Assembly: GCA_002796325.1 (NCBI GenBank) | Contig: PCXA01000001.1 | Location: forward strand, 1 to 64,000 | DNA: 64,000 nucleotides | Origin: Deltaproteobacteria bacterium CG11_big_fil_rev_8_21_14_0_20_47_16 | GTDB taxonomy: Bacteria; UBA10199; GCA-002796325; 1-14-0-20-47-16 | Direction: 5' to 3' | Shown here: in pieces, positions 8,834-16,912 of the stretch | Layout of the letters: the number at the start of each line of letters is the position of its first letter | Position numbering within the stretch: position 1 is the first letter of the stretch | The notes under the pieces: model-generated | The model's database searches: none | Told to the model about the DNA's origin: nothing | What the model saw: only the letters and a program-made list of their open reading frames with translations | Translations under genes and position numbers: made by a program

Positions 8834-8904
8834 TTTCCAGATTTCAAAAACGAATAGTGAGGATTTGATCCCCCTGTTCTTATCTTGTAAATTGGATTTA
8901 GAAT

Positions 8905-9657
8905 ATGACCCTACTTCAAAACCAACTACATGATGCCGCTGCAAGCCTGGTGGCTGATTTTACAAAAACTTCTTCTTACAAAAATCCAAATACAAATGGG
9001 TCTATCAAAGAGGATTTAATTAGGAAGGAGCTAATGCAAAGGTTACCTTCCGGTATTGAGTTTGGAAAAGGTGAAATAGTTGACACTTTCGGCAACAGGA
9101 CAGGCGAACATGATATCGTTGGCTATGACAAACACTTTATGCCACTTTTTCAATCTCATGGGACCATATCGACATTTTTTTCTGAATCTGTGTTCTGTTG
9201 TGTTGAGGCAAAAAGTTTCTTGGATGAGGCGGCCTTAAAAGACGCGAAGAAGAAATTTGATTCAATCGCCCAACTGAAAAGGGTGTATGAGGCAACCTCA
9301 TTAAGCCACTATATGCAAACTGTTATTGGAATTGGCGGATTTAGCGGAACGCTTACAATCCCAGGCAGAGATAATAACATTAATGTGCCGAAGATGGTTA
9401 CTGCCGTATTTGCCATTTCCGGACTAAAGAATGAAACCATTTCAAATCACTTAATCACCATAAAACCAAATGCGGATTTGGTGTGCATTCTCGATAAGGG
9501 CGTGTGGGGTCGAAAACACGATAGCCAGCAGTGGATTTGCGCTTGTGATAGGCCTGAACTCACATATTATACTTTTATTGTTTTACTTCACGAACTTCTT
9601 CATCCCCATCTACTGAGACATCTATATGCGAGAGTAAATTTAGCAAAATATGTTTAA
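8905..9657 (+). CDS. DUF6602-like protein, PD-(D/E)xK nuclease fold
   Basis: A 250-residue product from ATG 8905, with only a weak ribosome site. It has the arrangement KEDLIRKEL, GKGEIVD, EHDIVGYD and CVEAKSFLD. Asp70 followed by Glu101-x-Lys103 is the PD-(D/E)xK catalytic pattern seen in DUF6602 proteins. The C-terminal part (from about residue 185) is less distinctive. DUF6602 genes often sit near defence genes, and here it follows the NACHT operon. A nuclease role is inference from the motif. Confidence 0.65.
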   Translation: MTLLQNQLHDAAASLVADFTKTSSYKNPNTNGSIKEDLIRKELMQRLPSGIEFGKGEIVDTFGNRTGEHDIVGYDKHFMPLFQSHGTISTFFSESVFCCVEAKSFLDEAALKDAKKKFDSIAQLKRVYEATSLSHYMQTVIGIGGFSGTLTIPGRDNNINVPKMVTAVFAISGLKNETISNHLITIKPNADLVCILDKGVWGRKHDSQQWICACDRPELTYYTFIVLLHELLHPHLLRHLYARVNLAKYV

Positions 9658-9711
9658 ACAGTCATTGAGAACCGGCTTGACCTCCACAGAAGTGCCACCA
9701 GCTTCGCCGAT

Positions 9712-9761
9712 GCATAGCTCGTGCGGAGCAAAAGAGACTCAAGCAAAAACTTTCTTGGGTC
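9712..9761 (+). repeat. Degenerate GCGGAGC box with hairpin
   Basis: GATGCATAGC then TGCGGAGCAAAA, followed by GACTCAAG (9736-9743) pairing with CTTGGGTC (9754-9761) through one G-U pair. It has the same layout as the box-plus-terminator elements at 8751 and 11590 but lacks a T-run, so it looks like a decayed terminator. It lies between the DUF6602 gene and the cyclase-like gene. Confidence 0.5.
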
Positions 9762-9830
9762 CAGATCCCCACGAGGGTCGGCCATAAAAAGCACTTGAAT
9801 CACATTTTATCCACCAAGGGGAGCATTGGC

Positions 9831-10517
9831 ATGGCGAATAACAACATGAGGTTTGTTGGACTGATTGACTTACTTGGCTTCAAAAATTTGGTAAAATCTC
9901 CTGATCCAAGTAAGGGATTGGCTTGGTTGCTATCCGAGGTTGAAAAAATCCGGATTTGTGTTGAGCGAACAGTAGAACTTGAAGGTTGGAAACTCGCTGA
10001 GTTCGCATGGTTTTCTGACACCATTGTTTTCTATACCGAAGATGATTCCGATATATCACTACTGGGACTCGTGGCCTGCGTGAGTCGCTTTCTTTTTGAG
10101 TCACTGGGGGAAGGATTCCCAGCGCGTGGTGCAATTACCCATGGCGAACTGCACGTTGGAAAGGGGCAAGGAGATATTGTAGGAAGAGCACTTGTAGATG
10201 CCTATGAATTGGAGAAAAAACAGGACTGGTGTGGCGCAATAATCGCGCCGGGAATTTTACATCAAGAACAATACAAAAAAGTGCGCGGGTCAACTGTCCA
10301 ACTGATAGTTGAGTACAATGCACCACTAAAACATGGAGAAGCCGTTAAGACATACGACTGTATAATGTGGCCCACACTTTTCTCTGATGGATTCAAGGGA
10401 CCAGAGCCTCCAATTAGAAAACTATTTCTTCGGCACCACAATAAGCCAACCACATGGGATGTTGAGCAAAAAATTCAAAATACTGAAAACTTTTTAAATT
10501 TCTGCAGATCAATCTAA
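9831..10517 (+). CDS. Class III nucleotidyl cyclase-fold protein
   Basis: The frame opens at TTG 9795, but ATG 9831 has AAGGGGAG upstream and gives 228 residues. It begins FVGLIDLLGFKN, with WFSDTIVFY near residue 60 and PARGAITHGEL and ALVDAYELE later. Asp13 and Asp63 sit where the two metal-binding aspartates of class III cyclases lie (first strand and the beta2-beta3 hairpin). I associate this fold with a widespread uncharacterised single-domain family. Whether it makes a cyclic nucleotide is unknown. It is ten bases upstream of the DUF6176-like gene and probably co-transcribed with it. Confidence 0.6.
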   Translation: MANNNMRFVGLIDLLGFKNLVKSPDPSKGLAWLLSEVEKIRICVERTVELEGWKLAEFAWFSDTIVFYTEDDSDISLLGLVACVSRFLFESLGEGFPARGAITHGELHVGKGQGDIVGRALVDAYELEKKQDWCGAIIAPGILHQEQYKKVRGSTVQLIVEYNAPLKHGEAVKTYDCIMWPTLFSDGFKGPEPPIRKLFLRHHNKPTTWDVEQKIQNTENFLNFCRSI

Positions 10518-10527
10518 TGGAGCCCAC

Positions 10528-10845
10528 ATGACCGCCATCCTCACCCAACTCAAAATCAGACCTGGCAAAGCGAAAAGGACCATCGCGTTTTTGAAAAAAT
10601 TGAATAGGCGTCAGAAGGAAATGCAGATCGTATTGAAAGAATCGGGGATCGCGCTCGACTGTTCGTTCATCAGCGGCAACACACTTTATATTTTCAAGAA
10701 ATTAAAAACCCTGAAGCAACTCAAACACAAAATTAAATATTCAGAGTTGCCGATCTACAATGAGATTCGCGAGTGGGCCGATGAATGCCTGAGTTCCCGC
10801 AAAGATATCAAGTCTATTGCTACGTTCGAGAAATCTACCAAGTAA
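10528..10845 (+). CDS. DUF6176-like small protein
   Basis: A 105-residue product starting ten bases after the cyclase-like gene. It begins ILTQLKIRPGK, then FLKKLNRRQKEM and later YIFKKLKTLKQL. This is the arrangement of DUF6176 proteins, which probably adopt a ferredoxin-like (ABM-type) fold. Basic, no membrane segment. Co-transcription with the cyclase-like gene is likely from the spacing. Function unknown. Confidence 0.55.
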   Translation: MTAILTQLKIRPGKAKRTIAFLKKLNRRQKEMQIVLKESGIALDCSFISGNTLYIFKKLKTLKQLKHKIKYSELPIYNEIREWADECLSSRKDIKSIATFEKSTK

Positions 10846-10855
10846 CACCCAAACT

Positions 10856-10898
10856 CACCCTCAGCACCCTTTTTGTGTTTGGGTAGCGTTCGCGGAGC
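10856..10898 (+). repeat. 43-bp direct repeat, copy B (copy A at 8751-8793)
   Basis: 41 of 43 positions match copy A. It begins ten bases after the stop of the DUF6176-like gene. It is followed by its own distinct terminator, so the shared sequence ends exactly at GCGGAGC(A). Confidence 0.8.
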
Positions 10899-10902
10899 AC
10901 GG

Positions 10903-10939
10903 AACCCCAATTAGGTCATAGACTTGATTGGGGTTTTTG
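10903..10939 (+). terminator. Rho-independent terminator
   Basis: Stem AACCCCAAT (10903-10911) pairs with ATTGGGGTT (10927-10935), followed by a T-run. It ends the cyclase-like/DUF6176 unit just upstream of the LysE-type gene. Confidence 0.75.
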
Positions 10940-10953
10940 TTTTATAGGGAGTC

Positions 10954-11559
10954 ATGTCCTTGGTTCTCATCAAATCATTCTCATTTGGGTTTGCAGTGGC
11001 CATAGCGGTTGGTCCGATTGCGCTAATCATTGTTAACAATGGACTAAATCACGGCTTTGCTGTTGCAGCAAAAAGCGGGCTTGGGGCCGCATTGGCCGAC
11101 TTAACATTTGCAATTGTATCTTTCACAATAGGCATTCAAATTTCGGCCATTCTCAAAGGGCATCAAGACATCCTCAAAATTGCCGCATCCATCATTCTTA
11201 TTTTACTTGGATTATGGTTTCTGAAAAATTCGTTGGCCCAACTCAAAACCACAAAAACCATCGAAGCAAACACACCAAAGGTATGCGGCCTAAAAACAAC
11301 CTACACACTTACCCTGCTCAACCCTCTCACCATAATCATGTTCAGCGCATTTGCAACCCAAGTGAACATGTTGAATCACTTTATGTCCATTGTGCCCGCA
11401 GCATTTTCTCTATTCTTGGGAAGTCTCGTGGTACAAATATCCTTAGCAACTTTGGGATCCGTGTTAAAAACGTTTCTCATACATCACAAATGGAAAATTG
11501 CTCTAAACGGACTAAGCGCACTCGGAATAATTGCGTTTGGCCTACTAGGTCTATTCTAA
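10954..11559 (+). CDS. LysE/RhtB-family amino-acid exporter
   Basis: A 201-residue integral membrane protein from ATG 10954 behind GGGAG. It opens with SFSFGFAVAIAVGPIALIIVN, and the A-V-G-P motif in the first membrane segment is the LysE/RhtB hallmark. About six hydrophobic segments follow, with TLLNPLTIIMFS as the second family motif. The family exports amino acids or related metabolites across the inner membrane; the substrate cannot be told from sequence. Terminators flank it on both sides, so it is a single-gene unit. Confidence 0.85.
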   Translation: MSLVLIKSFSFGFAVAIAVGPIALIIVNNGLNHGFAVAAKSGLGAALADLTFAIVSFTIGIQISAILKGHQDILKIAASIILILLGLWFLKNSLAQLKTTKTIEANTPKVCGLKTTYTLTLLNPLTIIMFSAFATQVNMLNHFMSIVPAAFSLFLGSLVVQISLATLGSVLKTFLIHHKWKIALNGLSALGIIAFGLLGLF

Positions 11560-11600
11560 ACCCCACCGCCCGTTTCATTGATGCACATGCCTTGCGGAGC

Positions 11601-11630
11601 AAAAAAGCCCCTCAGTTGAGGGGCTTTTTG
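11601..11630 (+). terminator. Bidirectional rho-independent terminator (repeat D)
   Basis: AAAAAAGCCCCTCA, a short loop, TGAGGGGCTTTTT: a nearly perfect stem with A-tract and T-tract. It follows AAACCCCACC-CCCGTTTCAT (11558-11578) and a TGCGGAGC box. A decayed copy of the same stretch lies at 13096-13145. Confidence 0.8.
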
Positions 11631-11668
11631 TTTTTCTTCCGCCAATTTCTGCATTAGTGTCGATTCCC

Positions 11669-12232
11669 ATGTCACGCATAGCCCCATCCACCATAACCAC
11701 CAAGTCTGGAGCTCCGCTCCTGCTGCGGGCCCCCGAACCGTCCGATTACGACAGCTATGTTGCCTTTCAACACCAGGCGGCCACTGAAACAACCCACACT
11801 CTCCAAATTCCAGGACGCATTCGCCCAAGAGAAGAACTCGTTTCGGTCTGGCGAAACGCATTGTCTGATTCGTCCGTGGAAAGTTTCTTGGGATGTTTTT
11901 CTGGAAACACATTAGTGGGATACTGCGGACTTCACCCAGATCGCAAGGAACACCCGTGGGTGCGACATGTTGCGCTGTTTGGCATGATAATCCTTAAACC
12001 CTATTGGGGACAAGGCATTGGCAAAGAGCTCTTGGGAAAACTAATCCAACATGCGCAATTGATGGGCATTATTCGCCTAGAAGCACTCGTGCGCGTGACC
12101 AATGAGCGTGCCATACAACTCTACAAAAATTTTGGATTTGAAATTGAGGGCACTCGCAAAAAGGCAGCGCTCATTGACGGGCAATTTGTAGATGAATACT
12201 TCATCGCCAAGATGATTGAAAGGACACCATGA
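11669..12232 (+). CDS. GNAT-family N-acetyltransferase (RimJ/RimL-like)
   Basis: About 187 residues from ATG 11669; a GTG at 11657 in the same frame is an alternative, and neither has a good Shine-Dalgarno. It begins with the RimJ-like LLLRAPEPSDYDSY. It then has the acetyl-CoA-binding motif region YWGQGIGKELLGKLI, followed by LEALVRVTNERAIQLYKNFGFEIEG. It transfers an acetyl group from acetyl-CoA to an amine; the target is unknown. It overlaps the next gene by four bases (ATGA). Pieces of a second copy lie at 13171-13266. Confidence 0.85.
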   Translation: MSRIAPSTITTKSGAPLLLRAPEPSDYDSYVAFQHQAATETTHTLQIPGRIRPREELVSVWRNALSDSSVESFLGCFSGNTLVGYCGLHPDRKEHPWVRHVALFGMIILKPYWGQGIGKELLGKLIQHAQLMGIIRLEALVRVTNERAIQLYKNFGFEIEGTRKKAALIDGQFVDEYFIAKMIERTP

Positions 12233-13032
12233 CCGACATCGCAATCACCGCACGGGCAATGGCGTATATGCGTTCGCTGGATGTGGACGTCAGCCATGAT
12301 ATTTTTGCCAAACACTTTGTCACCGATGAGGCCAAGGTGCTTGGCGATGCGTGGCTTGCGACCTATCCCGGCCTCTCCCGTCATGGCGCGCTTCGGTGCC
12401 GCTACATGGAAGACACCGCCGGGCGCTACATCGCCAATGGCGCCGTCCAAATGATCAACATGGCCGCCGGGCTCAATACCTTTCCATACCGGCACAGCGC
12501 GGCAACGGGGTTAACACACTATGCGGAATTTGATCTCCCCAACATGATCACTTACAAACAAGCGGCGGTTCGTCAGCTCACCCAACAAGGCATTTTGCAG
12601 CCGCCGCCCGTCAAAGTGGATTACGTTCCAACGGATCTTTCAACCGACATCACCGCGTCTTTTGAGCAACTGGCCTGGGACTGGTCGCAACCGACGGTGG
12701 TGATGATGGAAGGGATTAGTTACTACATTCCCATTGATGCCTTAAAACAGGTAATGCAAACCCTGGCGCGGTTTCTGGCTAAGGGAAGCCCCATCTTGTT
12801 TGATTATTTCCGCCCCAAAGATACAGAAACGGCGCTCTACAAAACCCTGTTTAAAACAATCACTCCAAGGGGCGAATTGCTCCACACCTTTTTCACGCAC
12901 GACACGGTTGTGGAATTGTTTGATCCCATCAAGGTTCTCTCGGATCGATTAATGCCGGATATTGAAAAAGATTATTGCAAGGACCACAAGACCATCGACT
13001 TTGCGTCTTACCTGCTAGCTGAGCGGGGTTAA
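12229..13032 (+). CDS. SAM-dependent methyltransferase, leucine carboxyl methyltransferase (LCM/PPM1) family
   Basis: A 267-residue protein whose ATG overlaps the GNAT stop (ATGA), so the two are translationally coupled. Family signs are a Phe/Arg-rich start, MINMAAGLNTFPYRH (SAM-binding G-x-N/D-T-x-x-Y/F-R), YAEFDLPNMI, and VVMMEGISYYI. Members methylate carboxyl or hydroxyl groups of diverse acceptors; the substrate is not predictable. G+C seems higher here than in the neighbouring defence genes, which hints at a different source. Confidence 0.8.
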   Translation: MTDIAITARAMAYMRSLDVDVSHDIFAKHFVTDEAKVLGDAWLATYPGLSRHGALRCRYMEDTAGRYIANGAVQMINMAAGLNTFPYRHSAATGLTHYAEFDLPNMITYKQAAVRQLTQQGILQPPPVKVDYVPTDLSTDITASFEQLAWDWSQPTVVMMEGISYYIPIDALKQVMQTLARFLAKGSPILFDYFRPKDTETALYKTLFKTITPRGELLHTFFTHDTVVELFDPIKVLSDRLMPDIEKDYCKDHKTIDFASYLLAERG

Positions 13033-13095
13033 AGCACGTTCACCCTAGGAAAAGAAAAGGGGCCGAGTATTGACTTTTCACTTTTGCACCAACCG

Positions 13096-13266
13096 AAACC
13101 CCACCACCCGTTTCATAGAGGCATCAGTTGAGGGGCTTTTTGTTTTCCTTCCACCCGTTTTTGCATTAATGTTGCGCTGTTTGGCATGATGATCCTTAAA
13201 CCCTATTGGGGGACAAGGCATTGGCAATGAATTCTGATGAATACTTCATCGCCAAGATGATTGATT
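13096..13266 (+). pseudogene. Deleted remnant of the terminator-GNAT segment
   Basis: The segment first repeats AAACCCCACC-CCCGTTTCAT from 11558 (20 of 21 matching), then the right half of the terminator (TCAGTTGAGGGGCTTTTT). Next come two patches of the GNAT gene: 13171-13228 matches about 11969-12027, and 13236-13264 matches about 12190-12218. About 300 and 160 bases are missing between the patches, and one extra G shifts the frame. No intact product can be made. Confidence 0.85.
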
Positions 13267-13292
13267 AAAACCGCCCAACTTAGGAAGGCTCC

Positions 13293-14273
13293 ATGAAACA
13301 TTTTGAGCGAAAGACTATAATCGGAATCCTGTTTTGTATCGCAATTGCCTTCCTTTCAAAGTGGCTTACCACAAAGGTTGCAATTGGCGCGATCACTTGG
13401 GGTATTCTAATCGGCGTATTTGCAAACTCGTCATTTTCGATTTCCAAAAGACTGAAGCCAGGCTTGCAACTGTCTGAACATATTCTGTCTATTGCCATCG
13501 TCCTATTGGGTGTGGATTTGAATTACGGTATTTTACAAGAGCTTGGCTGGAAAAGTTTTGGATTTATTGTGATTTGCCTCACTTCAACACTCTCACTTGC
13601 TTATGGTTTGGGACGCATTTTCAAACTCAATCAAAGTTTGGCGCTATTGATCGGAATTGGAAGCGGCATTTGCGGCAGTGCAGCAATTGTTGCCACTCAA
13701 AAAATTTTGCAGAGTGAAGAAAAAGATGCTGCCATTGCGATTGCCGTTATCAATCTTCTTGGAACGATTGGGCTCTTTGCCCTACCCGCACTTGCCACCA
13801 TGTGGCTGCACCTTGATTCCACAAACACCGGATTTTTGCTTGGCAATACACTGCAGGCTGTTTGGCAAGTGGTTGCCAGCGGCTTTAACTTGGACTCCAT
13901 TTCTGGCGAAACCGCACTAATTGTTAAGATGGCCCGAATACTTTTACTCACGCCTGTGAGCTTAGCCCTGGCATTTATCATCGCAAGAGGTGTTCGCGTG
14001 GCAGATGGTCAACAGACCAAAGCACACGGCATTCCATTTTTCATTTGGGGATTCATTGCCATGTCTATTTTGGCTACCACTCACATCATTCCAGCCACAT
14101 GGATAAGACCCATCAAATCAATTGCCGAATTTCTATTGCTCGTCTCCATGGTTGCCATTGGATCCAAAATTACACTGAAGACATTGTTTCAACACGGACG
14201 GGTAGCGCTCGCATTTGGCATCGCTATTTTTGCATTTCAAATTCTAATGAGCGTGCTGGTTATTCAACTCTAA
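13293..14273 (+). CDS. yeiH: YeiH-family (UPF0324) putative sulfate/anion exporter
   Basis: A 326-residue membrane protein from ATG 13293 with GGAAGG upstream. About ten hydrophobic segments are visible. Family signs are LSIAIVLLGVDLNYG and GIGSGICGSAAIVATQ, both typical of YeiH/UPF0324 proteins, and a C-terminal VAIGSKITLKTL. Members are annotated as putative sulfate exporters; the substrate is not established from sequence. The gene follows the GNAT remnant, so its promoter probably lies within that scar. Confidence 0.85.
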   Translation: MKHFERKTIIGILFCIAIAFLSKWLTTKVAIGAITWGILIGVFANSSFSISKRLKPGLQLSEHILSIAIVLLGVDLNYGILQELGWKSFGFIVICLTSTLSLAYGLGRIFKLNQSLALLIGIGSGICGSAAIVATQKILQSEEKDAAIAIAVINLLGTIGLFALPALATMWLHLDSTNTGFLLGNTLQAVWQVVASGFNLDSISGETALIVKMARILLLTPVSLALAFIIARGVRVADGQQTKAHGIPFFIWGFIAMSILATTHIIPATWIRPIKSIAEFLLLVSMVAIGSKITLKTLFQHGRVALAFGIAIFAFQILMSVLVIQL

Positions 14274-14284
14274 GGAAATGGGGG

Positions 14285-14313
14285 TTGTTGAACCTTTTTT
14301 AAGGTTCCAACAA
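14285..14313 (+). terminator. Hairpin between convergent genes, probable bidirectional terminator
   Basis: TTGTTGAACCTT pairs with AAGGTTCCAACAA around a TTTT loop, interrupted by one extra base. It lies just past the YeiH stop and overlaps the last codons of the minus-strand DUF2846 gene. T-runs are within the loop rather than after the stem, so its strength is uncertain. Confidence 0.5.
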
Positions 14314-15186
14314 TTTCAATCCGTTCATTTCTTTTTCGGCCAAACTGGATGTTACTGCATCCAAGCGAATTTTGTAATCATCGTATGTTCTCTGAGGCAC
14401 ACGTATGCCGCTCAATCTCACATAATATGTTCCGCCTGACTCTGATTGTATCGTCAGCACAGCATCGGGTCTCTTACGAAAGATTCCAAACTTGGTTTGA
14501 ATAGTGTGGCTTCCCGCATCCACATAAAACCAAGTATACTTCTTTTTCCCAATCTTAACTTGTGGCGTATTGTCCACACTCACATCTAGACGATGCATTT
14601 TCGGATCTGAGTTTGTACGATACAAATATATCAACGCTTTTCCCTCTGAGGGCGGAGGCGCTAAAAGTAACTCTGAATCTATTGTTGAATTTTCTGCTGC
14701 AGCTTCTGCAATTTTGCCAATTGTTGTTTTATCAGATTGGACATAGTTTTTAACCTTGGCCAGATCCTTCATCGCCTCTGCTTCAGATACTTCTTTGATA
14801 CTCGTGTACGTCTTTGTTGCATTCAACCCCCATGCACGCATTGACCCATCGAGTTTAATATAATGAACTTGGTTGGGATATATTTGGGTCACTACTTCCA
14901 AATCGGGCACCTCCGACATAAAACCCCATTTTGTCTTAATGGAATGGGATCCTGGGGCCAAATAGAACCAACCATATGAATTATTCTTCAATTTCAAAAT
15001 AGCATCGCCATCTACTAGAATTTTAGGAGCTTGCATCGAAGGGGGCACTTTGATGCGATACAGATAAACGAGACTGTAACCTTCCGGTGGCGGCGGCGCT
15101 TCTTGAAATGAGCCTGCATACGCACACAACGGAAAGACAGCCGCCATCACCGCCACAAAAACGAATCTTATAATCTGGCTTTTCAT
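14299..15186 (-). CDS. Secreted protein with two DUF2846 domains
   Basis: A 295-residue protein with a signal peptide (hydrophobic residues 5-23, cleavage after CAYA). Two homologous units follow, about residues 33-130 and 175-280. Each starts PPPxGxxLVYLYR or ALIYLYR, contains YGWFYLAPGSH or YTWFYVDAGSH, and then TKWG or TKFG. That is the DUF2846 pattern, here duplicated in tandem with a linker. DUF2846 proteins are exported and of unknown role. It is convergent with yeiH. Confidence 0.8.
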   Translation of the reverse strand: MKSQIIRFVFVAVMAAVFPLCAYAGSFQEAPPPPEGYSLVYLYRIKVPPSMQAPKILVDGDAILKLKNNSYGWFYLAPGSHSIKTKWGFMSEVPDLEVVTQIYPNQVHYIKLDGSMRAWGLNATKTYTSIKEVSEAEAMKDLAKVKNYVQSDKTTIGKIAEAAAENSTIDSELLLAPPPSEGKALIYLYRTNSDPKMHRLDVSVDNTPQVKIGKKKYTWFYVDAGSHTIQTKFGIFRKRPDAVLTIQSESGGTYYVRLSGIRVPQRTYDDYKIRLDAVTSSLAEKEMNGLKLLEP

Positions 15187-15265
15187 ATGGCCCCCTTACT
15201 CTGTTTTATGACCATTAAAATAAATGGCATGGACGTATGGCGCAACTGAAAATATCGACTTAAAA

Positions 15266-16729
15266 TCATTTGGCACCCTCAGCTACCATTCGAATTCGCA
15301 CGCTGAGTTTTGAAAATATAATGCGGTGTACCGGATAAAGAAGATACCAGTACAGGGTCCCCATCAACCCACGTGGCTCAAAAAATGCGGTCTGCGTTAA
15401 ATAGCATCTTCTCGAATTTTCTGGGTCTGCATCAATTTTAAATTGCAACCATGCCTCACCTGGCAACTTCATTTCGGCACGCAGTCTCAGCAGGCTATTT
15501 TCCTTGATTGTTTCAACACGCCAAAAATCAACAGCATCACCGCGACGAAGGGAGTTGGGATCACGACGTCCACGTCTCATCCCCACACCACCTACTAGAC
15601 GATCCATCACACCGCGGAGTTTCCACGCCCAATTAGCGTACAGCCATCCAAACTGGCCGCCCAAACGACTTACAATCGAAAATACTTTTTGGGGTGATGC
15701 GTGAATCGGTAAATGCCTTTCTTCGGCAATCATTCCCTCTCGCACACTCATATGCTGTGATGGCGTTCGTACAATTGAAGATTCTGTTCCCGACCAAATT
15801 GTTTCAATATTACCTTGCTGAACACGATCAAGCGCCAAGCGCACCGCAGATTCATATGACATGGGTTCAAATGGAAAAATCTTCCGAGCTTCATCATTTC
15901 GCACAACCACATCATTTTTGAGGCCTTCAACCAACGGTCGTGCAATTGAAGCAGGAATAGGTGTGATCAAATCAATCCAATACGAAGACAATCTTGGCGT
16001 TAGAACTGGAACACTAATCAAAAATCGTCGTAAGCCTTGAACTTTTGCGTATCCCAACATGACATCATGATACGTAAGAACATTTTTCCCACCAATTTCT
16101 AAAATCTTTCCATCGCATTTTGGTTCATCCGCCGCTGATACCAAATAGGTCAACACATCGCGCACAGCAATTGGTTGACAACGACTCAAAACCCACTTTG
16201 GACAAAGCATGACGGGAAGGCGATCGACCAAATAACGAATAATTTCGAACGATACACTACCAGAGCCAATGATAATCGCTGCGCGGAATTCTGTGACTGG
16301 AATACCAGAGAGTCGGAGAATATCCCCAACTTCCTGACGACTTTTTAGGTGGTGCGACAATCGCTGTTCATTTGTATCGCTGCCCAGGGCACCCAGATAG
16401 ATAATTTTTTTAACGCCGGCCTGATGCGCAGCACGCGCAAAATTTTCAGCAGCACGACGATCATGTTCCTCAAACGAAGATTCACCCGCCATCATGGAGT
16501 GAACCAAATAATACGCCACATCAATACCAGACATCGCATCAACCAAAGTGTCGGGCTTCAATAAATCTCCGGTCACCACTTTTAAGTGGTGACTTTCCTT
16601 CGACCAGGGACGGTCCAACAAGATATCTGGATTTCGAGCAAGACAACGGACACTGTGCCCCGCAGTTAAAAGCCGCGGCACCAATCGACCACCAATGTAT
16701 CCAGTTGCGCCAGTAACAAGAATATTCAT
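15266..16729 (-). CDS. NmrA-like NAD(P)-binding protein with C-terminal DUF2867
   Basis: A 487-residue protein. The N-terminal Rossmann domain begins MNILVTGATGYIGGRL (dinucleotide motif TGATGYIG) and continues with AYYLVHSM and KKIIYLGALG, typical of NmrA/atypical SDR proteins. From about residue 330 a DUF2867 domain follows. The combination matches the E. coli YbjT type of architecture. Substrate unknown; it may bind NAD(P) as a sensor or reduce a small molecule. The 183-base gap to the next gene (16730-16912) holds only a short 5'-UTR hairpin (CTCTC/GAGAG near 16868). Confidence 0.85.
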   Translation of the reverse strand: MNILVTGATGYIGGRLVPRLLTAGHSVRCLARNPDILLDRPWSKESHHLKVVTGDLLKPDTLVDAMSGIDVAYYLVHSMMAGESSFEEHDRRAAENFARAAHQAGVKKIIYLGALGSDTNEQRLSHHLKSRQEVGDILRLSGIPVTEFRAAIIIGSGSVSFEIIRYLVDRLPVMLCPKWVLSRCQPIAVRDVLTYLVSAADEPKCDGKILEIGGKNVLTYHDVMLGYAKVQGLRRFLISVPVLTPRLSSYWIDLITPIPASIARPLVEGLKNDVVVRNDEARKIFPFEPMSYESAVRLALDRVQQGNIETIWSGTESSIVRTPSQHMSVREGMIAEERHLPIHASPQKVFSIVSRLGGQFGWLYANWAWKLRGVMDRLVGGVGMRRGRRDPNSLRRGDAVDFWRVETIKENSLLRLRAEMKLPGEAWLQFKIDADPENSRRCYLTQTAFFEPRGLMGTLYWYLLYPVHRIIFSKLSVRIRMVAEGAK

Positions 16730-16912
16730 GGGTTATATTAGGTACAGAATATGCCCATCCACGTGTAATTAGAAGCAAATTGATACAGACCACACATATG
16801 CTCGTCCTAAATATAAATTGAATGACACCTCTTTCCGCAGTACCATGTGCTATGCGTTTTATATACCTCTCTCATTTTGAGAGACATTGTTTTGCATGAC
16901 CTTGGGGGATAC

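Larger units (their letters stand above)
8523..8904. other. Intergenic region between divergent units
   Basis: A 382-base stretch without a convincing gene. Its left part should hold the minus-strand promoter for the nuclease/NACHT operon; I see no strong sigma-70 match. Its right part contains the 43-bp direct repeat (8751-8793) and a terminator hairpin (8794-8833), followed by the leader of the DUF6602 gene. The stretch 8560-8750 has no recognised structure and could be a decayed gene. Confidence 0.6.

Noticed and set aside
8751-10898. 43-bp repeats as attC or dif-like XerCD sites
   Set aside because: The repeats lack the paired core sites and the two 11-bp XerC/XerD half-sites with a 6-bp centre.
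12121-12495. 124-residue minus-strand frame across the GNAT/methyltransferase joint
   Set aside because: Shadow of two well-supported overlapping genes on the other strand.
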